A stretch of DNA of 64,000 nucleotides, from the NCBI GenBank assembly GCA_947454105.1, contig CANGIP010000001.1:248001-312000 (forward strand). The letters run 5' to 3'. The stretch's first letter is position 1; every line of letters begins with the position of its first letter. The notes under the pieces were generated by a model. It was given only the letters and a program-made list of their open reading frames with translations. It made no database searches and was not told the origin of the DNA. Both the position numbers and the translations under genes were made by a program. This document shows positions 53,749-61,761 of the stretch, one piece after another. The DNA is from Actinomycetota bacterium (GTDB lineage: Bacteria; Actinomycetota; Acidimicrobiia; Acidimicrobiales; Ilumatobacteraceae).

Positions 53749-54693
53749 TCAACGCGGTGATTTCCATCGGGCGTAAATGTCTTTGACTTGTTGAGCAACC
53801 ATGCTCGGTCGTCGAACAATTTGTGCCCACGTAAATCTCACACCGATAAATCCCGCTGCAAGCAGTTTGGCGGTTCGTTCACGATCAAACTCAAATTGAT
53901 CTTTATCAAGACCGTGATATCGCCATCCCTCGCATTCGAGGTAGATATTTGTTCCAGTCAGTAAGAAGTCAACTTCGTATCCAGCAATGCGAGCATGAAA
54001 CTCCATTGAAGGCAATCTAAATCGCCGAGCCAAACGGGCCATTTCTTCTTCAAGCACTGAATCTGGGGCCTTCTCGTGAAGTGCCAGTTGATGGAGCGCA
54101 CTTCGCAATGCAACAATCCCGTGGCGTCCATGTTGACTGTGCCGCATCAACGCTTTGTCAACCGATTCAAAAGTAACAAGACCTTTAATCACAAAGATCT
54201 GCAATGTTCGATCTACATCCCAGCGAGAAACGACTCCTAAATCAAGCAATGTCCGCAACGGATTTGTGACCGCAATTCCATCGATCTCTCTGGGACGAAG
54301 ATCCATCATGTCGCGCGGTCGATGAAATTTGGTATTCGGTAATGTCAAAGTTGTTTGGCGATCAGCACGCAAAACGTCAATAGGTTCGTGCCCGACAACG
54401 TCGGCACCATAAAGAAACGCTGCCGACCGATGACTCGCCATCGCCCCGTCACCAGCTGCTGTTACCGCCGCTGCAATCAAACCTTTTGGATCTAGCGACC
54501 GACCAGTCTCTATCCCGATGCCGGGCATTACTTCATCAAAGAACCCATTCGCCCGCGCCGTGCGCCACGAGTGAGCTGAGTGTCCATGCGCAAGTACGAC
54601 ATCACGGTGAATTAACTGATGAGGTCCAATTGCAAGAGACCGCAAAATGTCTGGAGTTAAACGAGCCATGCGGAACTGTGGGAATGCGCCCAT
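53749..54693 (-). CDS. AbiEi-like / DUF559 nuclease-fold protein
   Basis: The 314-residue protein has an N-terminal AbiEi-antitoxin-like part (about residues 10-130; LIHRDVVLAHGHSAHSWRTA, SHRSAAFLYGADVVG), then a C-terminal DUF559 (Vsr-like, PD-(D/E)xK) region. The latter holds YEVDFLLTGTNIYLECEGW with D and ECE acidic residues, and YHGLDKDQFEFDRERTAKL, which resemble an endonuclease fold. Such genes are frequent in actinobacteria and their function is not known. ATG 54693 gives the longest protein; ATG 54669 is possible. It is bracketed by two related inverted repeats. Confidence 0.78.
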   Translation of the reverse strand: MGAFPQFRMARLTPDILRSLAIGPHQLIHRDVVLAHGHSAHSWRTARANGFFDEVMPGIGIETGRSLDPKGLIAAAVTAAGDGAMASHRSAAFLYGADVVGHEPIDVLRADRQTTLTLPNTKFHRPRDMMDLRPREIDGIAVTNPLRTLLDLGVVSRWDVDRTLQIFVIKGLVTFESVDKALMRHSQHGRHGIVALRSALHQLALHEKAPDSVLEEEMARLARRFRLPSMEFHARIAGYEVDFLLTGTNIYLECEGWRYHGLDKDQFEFDRERTAKLLAAGFIGVRFTWAQIVRRPSMVAQQVKDIYARWKSPR

Positions 54694-54711
54694 CAGTTGC
54701 GGAATAACAGA

Positions 54712-54761
54712 GATCTGGTCTGACGAAGTGGCTGAAAACCTCAGTTAAAGCTGACCAGATC
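54712..54761. promoter_or_regulatory. Second GATCTGGTC inverted repeat, upstream of the DUF559 gene
   Basis: GATCTGGTC (54712-54720) and GACCAGATC (54753-54761) form a perfect 9-bp inverted repeat with a 32-base spacer. It sits between the DUF559 start and the stop of the dehydrogenase gene. It could terminate the dehydrogenase transcript or act as operator for the DUF559 gene. Confidence 0.55.
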
Positions 54762-54763
54762 GC

Positions 54764-55630
54764 TTACTTCTTGCGGCGGCGTTGACGCTCCATCAAACTG
54801 CACCAGTCCCACTGTGCGCCACCCATTGCGGTGACTTCAGCAAGCATCTGCCCAACCATTGACGTCACCGGCAACGGCACATTCATTGACGCAGCTTCAT
54901 CCAGTACAAGCCCGATGTCTTTGCGCATCAACGTGGTCGAGAATCCGTAGTTGTATTCGCCCGCCAACATTTTCTCGGCGCGATTGGCCATCTGCCACGA
55001 CGCCGATGAACCCTGCAACATCACATGAATCACTTTTTGCACATCAAGCCCAGCGGTCTCGGCAAAATCGAGGCCTTCTGCCAATGCTTGACACACTCCA
55101 ACAACACAAATCTGATTCGTCATCTTGGTGATTTGCCCAGCACCCGACTCGCCCATCAACGTCATGCGCGCGGCATAACCCGACATCACCGTTTCGGCCT
55201 TCGCAAAAGCACCTTCGTCACCACCAGCCATCACCGTGAGCGTGCCGTTACGAGCACCATCAACGCCGCCTGACACCGGAGCATCCAAGAACAATGACCC
55301 AACGTCGGCAACTCGAGCCGCGACAACTCGTGAACCTTCGGCTGAGGTTGTTGAGTGATCAATCCACACCGTGCCCTTAGCAAGTTCGGCAATGATGCCA
55401 TCGGCGACAGCAAACAATTCACGATCGGCGGGCAACGACGTAATCACATACTCGCGACCTCGAACCGCATCAACTGGGCTTGCGACTGCAGCACCGCCAT
55501 TTTCGGCGACCCACTTGTCGGCCATACCTGGCACAACATCACACACCACCACATCGTGGCCAGCTTTGGCCAAATGCGCCGCCATATGCCAACCCATGCG
55601 ACCAATTCCAATGAAAGCGATCTTGCTCAT
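54764..55630 (-). CDS. 3-hydroxyisobutyrate dehydrogenase-like oxidoreductase
   Basis: The 288-residue beta-hydroxyacid dehydrogenase has the NAD(P) fingerprint FIGIGRMGWHMAAHLAKAGH, the substrate loop FLDAPVSGGVDGARNGTL and the catalytic Lys in GAGQITKMTNQ. It could act on 3-hydroxyisobutyrate, 2-hydroxy-3-oxopropionate or related acids; the exact substrate is unknown. It overlaps the amino-acid-synthesis-family gene by 4 bp, so the two are co-translated. Confidence 0.85.
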   Translation of the reverse strand: MSKIAFIGIGRMGWHMAAHLAKAGHDVVVCDVVPGMADKWVAENGGAAVASPVDAVRGREYVITSLPADRELFAVADGIIAELAKGTVWIDHSTTSAEGSRVVAARVADVGSLFLDAPVSGGVDGARNGTLTVMAGGDEGAFAKAETVMSGYAARMTLMGESGAGQITKMTNQICVVGVCQALAEGLDFAETAGLDVQKVIHVMLQGSSASWQMANRAEKMLAGEYNYGFSTTLMRKDIGLVLDEAASMNVPLPVTSMVGQMLAEVTAMGGAQWDWCSLMERQRRRKK

Positions 55631-56226
55631 GCTGGAACTCCTGGCTTGCCGCGATCGGCCAATGTAAATCCACCAGCGAGGCGAGCATGCACTCGTCCAC
55701 CTACACCCATGGCCAAGATCACCACCATCTCATCGGGCTTGGGTCCATCGGGAACTCCCACTTCGATCGCGTCATAATGACTGCCCACGTAACTCCAATC
55801 CATATGCGTGATCGGCACATCAAGACGTGCTCCCATTCCCGCAACTTTTTTGGTGGACGGCACAATCGATGTTCCCTTACCGAGTGCAGCACGCATGCCA
55901 CCACCGCCGGGGATATGCCACATTGCGCCGTGCTCAATTTCGCCAGCCGAACCAACGATGATTCCTTTGCCGTAACCATCAATCTTTGAAGCATCGCCAC
56001 CTAAGTGACCGATCAGAATGTTTCCGAGACGCTCACCGAGTGCTCGTAGTTCATCAACTGCTGGGCTGAGATCATCGACGTACTTACCAACGTAAGGGTT
56101 GGTAACAACTGCAGCAACTGCACCCTTCATCGCGGGTGTCGCAGGAATAGGTCCGTTGACCCCTGATGAATGATCATGAAAAATTTCTTCAACAATCGTG
56201 ACGATCTTGCGCACTTCGAACAACAT
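55627..56226 (-). CDS. Amino acid synthesis family protein (DUF1185)
   Basis: The 199-residue protein matches the AA_synth (DUF1185) family, named from weak evidence and of unknown biochemical role. Motifs include AAVVTNPYVGKYVDDL, GKGIIVGSAGEIEHGAMWH and HMDWSYVGSHYDAIEVGVPDG. It opens an operon with the dehydrogenase gene. ATG 56226 starts 24 bp downstream of the tRNA-Sec 3' end on the same strand. Confidence 0.8.
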   Translation of the reverse strand: MLFEVRKIVTIVEEIFHDHSSGVNGPIPATPAMKGAVAAVVTNPYVGKYVDDLSPAVDELRALGERLGNILIGHLGGDASKIDGYGKGIIVGSAGEIEHGAMWHIPGGGGMRAALGKGTSIVPSTKKVAGMGARLDVPITHMDWSYVGSHYDAIEVGVPDGPKPDEMVVILAMGVGGRVHARLAGGFTLADRGKPGVPA

Positions 56227-56249
56227 GTTCTCTCCCTAAAAAATAGATA

Positions 56250-56345
56250 TGGCGGAGGTGGACGGGAATCGAACCCGCCGGACGAGGTTCGCTCGTCCCA
56301 ACCGCTTTGAAGGCGGCGGAGCCCACCAGGTACCCGGACACCTCC
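56250..56345 (-). tRNA. selC: tRNA-Sec (anticodon TCA)
   Basis: Minus-strand gene of 96 nt with encoded CCA. The acceptor GGAGGTG/CACCTCC pairs perfectly. The anticodon loop CTTCAAA is held by stem CCGC/GCGG, giving anticodon TCA, which reads UGA. A long variable arm (GGGACGAG...CTCGTCC) and long D-arm are typical of selenocysteine tRNA rather than of an ordinary suppressor. Confidence 0.92.
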
Positions 56346-56433
56346 GCTATTCAGGGTAGTCACCTCAAACCTTCAGCACACGCTCACACTTCGCCGTCAA
56401 CACATTTTCCATCAGGATTTTCAGCGAGGTTCT

Positions 56434-57093
56434 ATGTTCACAATTTTGTCGTCGCCTAAAGGTGGATGTGGCACATCGGTCGTTGCCGCCAGCCTGGCCA
56501 TCGTTAGTTCAAGTTCAACTCCAACTCTTTTGGTTGATCTTGCGGGTGATCAAGCTGCCATCTTGGGAATGCCCGAACCACCAATTGGTCTCAGCGATTG
56601 GGCCAGTGGCATGACTTATCGCGAATTTGATGAGATCGTCAGTTTGTGCCAAGACAATCTTTATCTCGCTCCGATCGGGAGTTTTGATTTCGAAATTTTG
56701 AGTGTCAATGCGTGGAGCAATCTTTCACGAGCGTTATCTCTCAAACATTCGGAGGGATACAACATCATCGTTGATCTCGGCCGTACAGATATTCCATCAG
56801 CTCTCAGAGAGATCGCCGAGAGTTGCTATTTAGTCACGCGCCCGTGTTACCTGGCTCTTCGACGTGCGGTTGATCTTGAAACAGACTTTTCTGGTGTCAT
56901 CGTTGTCAACGAACCAGATCGGGTACTCACATCACGAGATGTTGAGTCGGTATTGAAACTCAAGTGCATCGCCGAAATTCCGTATACCAGTGAGATATCA
57001 CGTCGCGTCGATTCTGGATTATTGAAATCGCGCTTACCCATTACTCTTCAATCAGTTCTCTCGCCACTTGTATCGATTGAAGTGCGCCCATGA
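56434..57093 (+). CDS. Tad-cluster MinD-like protein (Ssd/CpaE/TadZ type)
   Basis: The 219-residue protein is a P-loop ATPase-like localisation factor, in the position of Ssd (Rv3660c) in mycobacteria. The P-loop is LSSPKGGCGTSVVAASLA; it has KGGCGTS where typical MinD has KGGVGKT, so the second Lys is replaced, as in other TadZ-like proteins. IIVDLGRTDIPSALREIA is a Walker-B-like region. It probably directs the secretion or pilus apparatus. It overlaps the TadA gene by 4 bp. Confidence 0.78.
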   Translation: MFTILSSPKGGCGTSVVAASLAIVSSSSTPTLLVDLAGDQAAILGMPEPPIGLSDWASGMTYREFDEIVSLCQDNLYLAPIGSFDFEILSVNAWSNLSRALSLKHSEGYNIIVDLGRTDIPSALREIAESCYLVTRPCYLALRRAVDLETDFSGVIVVNEPDRVLTSRDVESVLKLKCIAEIPYTSEISRRVDSGLLKSRLPITLQSVLSPLVSIEVRP

Positions 57094-58055
57094 AACTGCA
57101 ACTCTTACCGCCGCAACTTAACGAGTACTTCAGCGACCCCACAGTGACTGACATCTTGATCAACAATGCTACCGAAGTTTGGGTTGAACGATCAGGTGTA
57201 TTAATTCGAGTTGACGATCTTCAACCAGGACAAATTGATATCGCCGTTGAACGAATCCTGACTCCACTTGGCCGACGACTTGATCGACTCTCCCCCATTG
57301 TTGATGCCCGTCTTCCTGATGGCACCCGTCTGTGCGCCGTCATACACCCGATCGCAGTTCACGGAACAACTGCGGCATTTCGACTATTCCGTCAACAAAC
57401 TTTTCCACTCACCGACTTCTGCGATGACTTTCACACTTATGAAATTCATGAACTACTGCGTGAACTCGCGCTCTCGGAACACAATATTTTGATCACTGGT
57501 GCAACAGGATCAGGTAAGTCGTGCCTTGTTTCGTCTTTGATTTCGCCCGATGAAGAACGAGCACCAACCAATGAACGCATCATCGTCATTGAAGACACTC
57601 ATGAACTTGTGATTTCACATCCACATACCGTTCGCCTGGAATCTCGTACGGCGACTGCTGAAGGGCGAGGTCAAGTTTCATTAGATGACCTTCTGCGATC
57701 TGCGCTTCGTCTGCGACCCGACCGCTTGATTGTCGGAGAAGTACGCGGAGTTGAAGCACTCACCCTTGTTCAGGCTATGAATACCGGTCACTCTCGATGT
57801 TTGGCAACCCTGCATGCGAATTCAGCTCTAGATGGTTTGCATCGTCTCGATCTACTCACGATGCAAGCTGCACCAGGCTGGACTCTCCAAGATGCGCGCC
57901 ACACGGTGAATTCGGCGATTGACATTGTTATTCATATGAGCCGCCGGCCTTACGGGAAACGCTGCGTCACGCACATTGCCAAAGTTGAACCAGATAGCAA
58001 CGAAGGTTCTCATCACCCGCGCCTTGATTATCTGTACCGCACTCATGATGAATAG
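57090..58055 (+). CDS. Type II/IV secretion ATPase TadA/CpaF
   Basis: TadA is the hexameric ATPase that assembles Flp-type pili or a related secretion system. Walker A is GATGSGKS, Walker B is RPDRLIVGEVRGVEAL, with an Asp box (VIEDTHELVI) and His box (GHSRCLATLHANSAL). The 321-residue length is shorter than CpaF with a full N-terminal domain. It overlaps the TadB gene at 58045-58055. Confidence 0.9.
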   Translation: MKLQLLPPQLNEYFSDPTVTDILINNATEVWVERSGVLIRVDDLQPGQIDIAVERILTPLGRRLDRLSPIVDARLPDGTRLCAVIHPIAVHGTTAAFRLFRQQTFPLTDFCDDFHTYEIHELLRELALSEHNILITGATGSGKSCLVSSLISPDEERAPTNERIIVIEDTHELVISHPHTVRLESRTATAEGRGQVSLDDLLRSALRLRPDRLIVGEVRGVEALTLVQAMNTGHSRCLATLHANSALDGLHRLDLLTMQAAPGWTLQDARHTVNSAIDIVIHMSRRPYGKRCVTHIAKVEPDSNEGSHHPRLDYLYRTHDE

Positions 58056-58650
58056 ATCACGAGTTCAATACTTCATGACCCGACGCCAGGCCCGTCGGCG
58101 ACTCACAAATAATGACATCTATGGAAACAACAACCTGATTGATGCATTGTCATCAATCAGTCGCAACGTGCGATCAGGATTTTCGCTTACCACTGCGCTG
58201 CAACTTTCCATCTCTCGCCATCCGTGTGACTTGTTCGCACAACTACACAACTTGGTCAGCCGCGGAATTGCGCTCAACAACGCCTGCCACAAAACTCTTG
58301 AAGGCATACCGGAGTCTGCCAAAAACCATGACAGCGTGATGGCATTACATGTCATTGCGCTCGCGAGTGAAGTTGGCGGAGATATTGCACAACAACTTGA
58401 CTGTTTGATTGACACTCTTCTTGATCGCTCGCAGGCCAAGATTGAGCGACAAACTCAAGCAGCAACAGCGACGGCATCAATGCGTCTGATCACGTGGTTG
58501 CCAGTTGTCTGTGGTGCCTGGATATTGAGTGACAGTTCAGCAGTTCGCCATGTCTTACTAGCCACCCCACTCGGTTGGGCCTGTCTCTCGATCGGAGTTG
58601 GTCTCAATTTCGTCGGTCGCACTTGGACCCACAAGATGGTGAGCTCGTGA
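58045..58650 (+). CDS. TadB-like membrane protein
   Basis: The 201-residue protein is the TadB-type inner-membrane platform (T2SSF domain). It shows LIDALSSISRNVRSGFSL and LASEVGGDIAQQLDCLIDTL, which are typical of the T2SSF fold, followed by two hydrophobic segments near the C-terminus (WLPVVCGAWIL and VLLATPLGWACLSIGVGL). ATG 58045 or 58048 starts within the end of tadA. Confidence 0.8.
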   Translation: MMNRSRVQYFMTRRQARRRLTNNDIYGNNNLIDALSSISRNVRSGFSLTTALQLSISRHPCDLFAQLHNLVSRGIALNNACHKTLEGIPESAKNHDSVMALHVIALASEVGGDIAQQLDCLIDTLLDRSQAKIERQTQAATATASMRLITWLPVVCGAWILSDSSAVRHVLLATPLGWACLSIGVGLNFVGRTWTHKMVSS

Positions 58651-59177
58651 TTATCCTCATTGGACTCGTCGGCTTGTTCTTCATATGGAGGCGCACTAAA
58701 AAGCGGATATCTGCAAAGCACGATCGAGCGATCGCTGATGCATTCCCTGAATGCATTGATCTCTTCATCGCCGCTCTTCGTGCCGGCTATTCATCGGCCC
58801 AAGGAATCAACTTCTTGGGTCAACATGCGCCGAGTGTTCTCCGACCACACTTCATTGCATCTTCTCGACGTATAGATGATGGAGAACGTTTTGTTGATGC
58901 GATTCGTTTGCTTCAGAGCGACATTGGTGTCGTGAGCCAAGCAATGTGTGACGTCCTCATTTCTGGAGACCGACTTGGCATTCCTGTTGAAAATCTACTT
59001 TTTCAACTCGGCAACGAAGCCCGGCTCACTCGACGTCGACGTGCTGAAACAGAAGCTCGACAACTTCCAATTCGACTCTCACTTCCCCTTGTGATGTGCA
59101 TTCTGCCGTCGTTCGTCATTTTGATTATCGTGCCAACAATTGCTGGCACCCTGTCGCAACTCCACATCAATGTGTGA
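58647..59177 (+). CDS. TadC-like membrane protein
   Basis: The 176-residue product is a second platform protein with a T2SSF fold. An N-terminal hydrophobic helix (IILIGLVGLFFIW) is followed by FPECIDLFIAALRAGYSSAQGI and the C-terminal anchor PLVMCILPSFVILIIVPTIAG. GTG 58647 overlaps the TadB stop as GTGA, which fixes the start. Confidence 0.8.
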   Translation: MIILIGLVGLFFIWRRTKKRISAKHDRAIADAFPECIDLFIAALRAGYSSAQGINFLGQHAPSVLRPHFIASSRRIDDGERFVDAIRLLQSDIGVVSQAMCDVLISGDRLGIPVENLLFQLGNEARLTRRRRAETEARQLPIRLSLPLVMCILPSFVILIIVPTIAGTLSQLHINV

Positions 59178-59210
59178 CTGCCTCACCCACTTCACACGAA
59201 AGATTTCTCT

Positions 59211-59453
59211 ATGACTCATCTATGTCAACGTATTTACGTTTTTGTTCTCGCTCTCACGATCCCCTCAAATGACATCCCATTGAATGACAACCGCGATTCT
59301 GGACAGGCCACATCTGAGTACGCACTCGTGATGCTCGCGGCAGCACTGATTGCGCTCTTGGTGATTGCCTGGGCAACTGGTGGCGGTGGGGCCGGAAAGA
59401 TCGGCCAACTTTTCGATCGTGTGATCGACAGTGTCACCTCAAAGCTTCCGTAG
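59211..59453 (+). CDS. DUF4244 / Flp-type pilin-like protein
   Basis: This 80-residue protein has the pilin-like core GQATSEYALVMLAAALIALLVIAWATG. The position after TadC and the TSEYAL sequence match DUF4244 proteins of actinobacteria, the presumed small pilin (as Rv3656c). Processing by a prepilin peptidase would remove the leader before or near the Gly/Glu; no peptidase gene is visible here. Confidence 0.8.
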   Translation: MTHLCQRIYVFVLALTIPSNDIPLNDNRDSGQATSEYALVMLAAALIALLVIAWATGGGGAGKIGQLFDRVIDSVTSKLP

Positions 59454-59829
59454 ATCTAACGATCACCATCAGCGTGATCGGGGGCAGTCAACAGTTGAGT
59501 TCGTCTTGACCCTGCCCCTGGTCATGCTCGGCGTACTTTTGATCGCCCAATTCTTGGTGATTGTGGTGACCCAAGTTCAGGTTGTTAATGCCACCCGAAA
59601 TGCTGTTCGGGCAGCGGCCGTGTCACAAACACCCAGCGATGCCGCGCTCACGACTGCTCAGTTTTCTTTTGGACGCGATATTGACGTCGACACCCAAGTG
59701 GGCGAAAAATGGGTGACTGTCACTACGACGTATGAACTTGATACCGATCTACCAATGGTCGGTCGGCTTGTTCCCGATCTGACACTCTCCTCGCATTTTT
59801 CGATGCTCCTTGAACCTCCGATAGGTTGA
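59431..59829 (+). CDS. TadE-like pseudopilin
   Basis: The 132-residue protein has the TadE pattern DRGQSTVEFVLTLPLVMLGV followed by a hydrophobic helix and a globular tail, as in Rv3655c. TadE-like proteins are minor pilins. The GTG start overlaps the DUF4244 gene by 23 bp. Confidence 0.82.
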   Translation: MSPQSFRRSNDHHQRDRGQSTVEFVLTLPLVMLGVLLIAQFLVIVVTQVQVVNATRNAVRAAAVSQTPSDAALTTAQFSFGRDIDVDTQVGEKWVTVTTTYELDTDLPMVGRLVPDLTLSSHFSMLLEPPIG

Positions 59830-59833
59830 AGGT

Positions 59834-60169
59834 GTGAACCTTTCAAGCCATGCGACCTTGATTGATGATATTTATGTCATCGGTTTCACTGGCGACCTTG
59901 ATTTGTCGACATTGCCGAAGTTAAGCGACTTACTCACAAAAGCAATTAATCAAACCCATATGCATCTTGCCCTTGATTTAGACGGGATCACAGTTCTTGA
60001 TGATGCCGCTCTCGGGGTGTTGCTCGGAAGTGCGTCTCGTATTCGCACCAACGGTGGTCAGATGTACGTAGTCTGTTCGAACCCCAAAATTGTTGATTAC
60101 TTGAAGCGCACGCAACTTGATCGCATTATTCCGCTGGCAAATTCGGTGCACGATATTCCCCGAAATTGA
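59834..60169 (+). CDS. STAS-domain protein (anti-sigma antagonist-like), altered phosphosite
   Basis: The 111-residue protein is a single STAS domain of the SpoIIAA/RsbV type. DLDGITVLDDAALGVLLGSA aligns with DLxxVxFxDSSGLGxxLG. Residue 57 is Asp where the family has the phosphorylated Ser, and 58-59 are Ala-Ala in place of Ser/Thr-Gly. It cannot be phosphorylated in the usual way and may mimic the phosphorylated state. It starts 5 bp after the TadE gene, which suggests co-expression with the Tad cluster. Confidence 0.8.
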   Translation: MNLSSHATLIDDIYVIGFTGDLDLSTLPKLSDLLTKAINQTHMHLALDLDGITVLDDAALGVLLGSASRIRTNGGQMYVVCSNPKIVDYLKRTQLDRIIPLANSVHDIPRN

Positions 60170-60190
60170 CATTTGAGGCACACTAGAGAC

Positions 60191-61720
60191 GTGACCGGCT
60201 CGACCCAAGAATCTAAGAAAACCATTTGGGTTCTTGGCGATCAGCTCAATCGTGAATTCGCGGCAATTGCTCGTGCGACTCCACAGACTCACCGCATTTT
60301 GATGGTTGAAAGTGCGGCAAAAGTTCAATCGAAGAAATGGCATATTCAACGCGCACACTTTGTGCTCGCTTCAATGCGTCGCTTCGCAAACGAACTCCGA
60401 GATTCAGGATTTGAGGTTGATTACCGCAAGACCACCACTTTGGCCCGGGGACTTCGTGAACACCGCTCGGAATTTTCGCCGATAGAAGTTTCAGTGATGG
60501 AGCCGGCGAGCCATTCAGCCCTCACCATGTTGCGACACAATGATTGCGAAATTGTCCGTAGCAATCAGTTCTTGTGCCACTACGAAGATTTCGCACAGTG
60601 GAAAGAACAATTGCTTGAACGACGAAAAACATTCAAGATGGAAGACTTCTACCGTTGGCAACGGAGTCGTTTGAACTACCTGATGACCCCTGATGGTGAA
60701 CCCGAAACTGGGACGTGGAATTACGATTCCGAAAATCGGCTACCACCACCAAAGGACGGCAAGAACCAATGGCCTTCTCCGGAAGTGAGTGATCTTGATG
60801 ACATCGATCGCCAGGTCATTCATGAACTCCGCGATCATTGCATCGGGCAATCACCAGCCGGCATTTGGGCAACTAGTCGTCACGACGCGATCAAGCGACT
60901 GAACCATTTCATTGACAATGTGTTGCCGAACTTTGGCCCTCACGAAGATGCCATGTTGTCGAGTAGTTGGCATGTGGCTCACTCATTGTTATCTCCGTAT
61001 CTAAATATCGGCTTGCTGAGACCAGCCGAAGTATGTGATGCAGTTCAGAATGAATATCGCCAAGGGAAAGTAGATATTGCCTCGGCCGAAGGTTTCATTC
61101 GCCAAGTCATTGGCTGGCGCGAATACGTATGGGGCCTGTATTGGTTGTGGATGCCCGACTACGCCGACCTCAACAAACTTGGCGCAACACGCGATCTGCC
61201 ACCACTCTTCACCGGTGATGCATCAACGAAAATGAATTGCGTTTCACAAGTGATGACTGAAGTTGATTCACACGCTTACGCACATCACATTCAGCGACTG
61301 ATGGTGATTGGCAACTTGTGTCTGATAGCTGGAATCAATCCGCAACAACTCACCGACTGGATGTGGGCAAACTTTGTGGATGGCGCTGAGTGGGTCATGG
61401 TCCCCAATGTTGTGGGTATGTCGCAATTTGCTGACGGTGGTCAAATGGCCACTAAGCCATACGCATCTGGAGGCGCATACATCGACAAGATGAGCAACTA
61501 CTGCAAGGGCTGTCACTTTGATCGCACCAAGCGCGTTGGTGAAAACGCCTGCCCATTCACCACTTTGTATTGGGACTTTATGGCACGACATGAAGTTGTC
61601 TTGGGCAAGAACCCCCGAGTAGCTCAACAAGTTCGTGCGGCTTTCAAGTTGAGCGATCTGCCAGCTGTTCAAGAAAGAGCGAAGGTTGTTCTACAACAAC
61701 TGAGTGCTGGTGAGTTGTAA
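60191..61720 (+). CDS. Fe-S photolyase/cryptochrome (FeS-BCP type)
   Basis: The 509-residue flavoprotein belongs to the bacterial cryptochrome/photolyase group with a 4Fe-4S cluster (PhrB/CryB-like, 6-4 photolyase). Motifs are KTIWVLGDQLNREFA at the N-terminus, WHVAHSLLSPYLNIGLL and the cluster segment YCKGCHFDRTKRVGENACPF with three Cys; an earlier Cys (LCLIAG) would be the fourth. It probably repairs UV-induced 6-4 photoproducts using FAD and light. GTG 60191 is preferred over TTG 60173. Confidence 0.88.
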   Translation: MTGSTQESKKTIWVLGDQLNREFAAIARATPQTHRILMVESAAKVQSKKWHIQRAHFVLASMRRFANELRDSGFEVDYRKTTTLARGLREHRSEFSPIEVSVMEPASHSALTMLRHNDCEIVRSNQFLCHYEDFAQWKEQLLERRKTFKMEDFYRWQRSRLNYLMTPDGEPETGTWNYDSENRLPPPKDGKNQWPSPEVSDLDDIDRQVIHELRDHCIGQSPAGIWATSRHDAIKRLNHFIDNVLPNFGPHEDAMLSSSWHVAHSLLSPYLNIGLLRPAEVCDAVQNEYRQGKVDIASAEGFIRQVIGWREYVWGLYWLWMPDYADLNKLGATRDLPPLFTGDASTKMNCVSQVMTEVDSHAYAHHIQRLMVIGNLCLIAGINPQQLTDWMWANFVDGAEWVMVPNVVGMSQFADGGQMATKPYASGGAYIDKMSNYCKGCHFDRTKRVGENACPFTTLYWDFMARHEVVLGKNPRVAQQVRAAFKLSDLPAVQERAKVVLQQLSAGEL

Positions 61721-61761
61721 ACGCACACCTCTGCCTATCACCCGCAAAATATCGCTGAACA

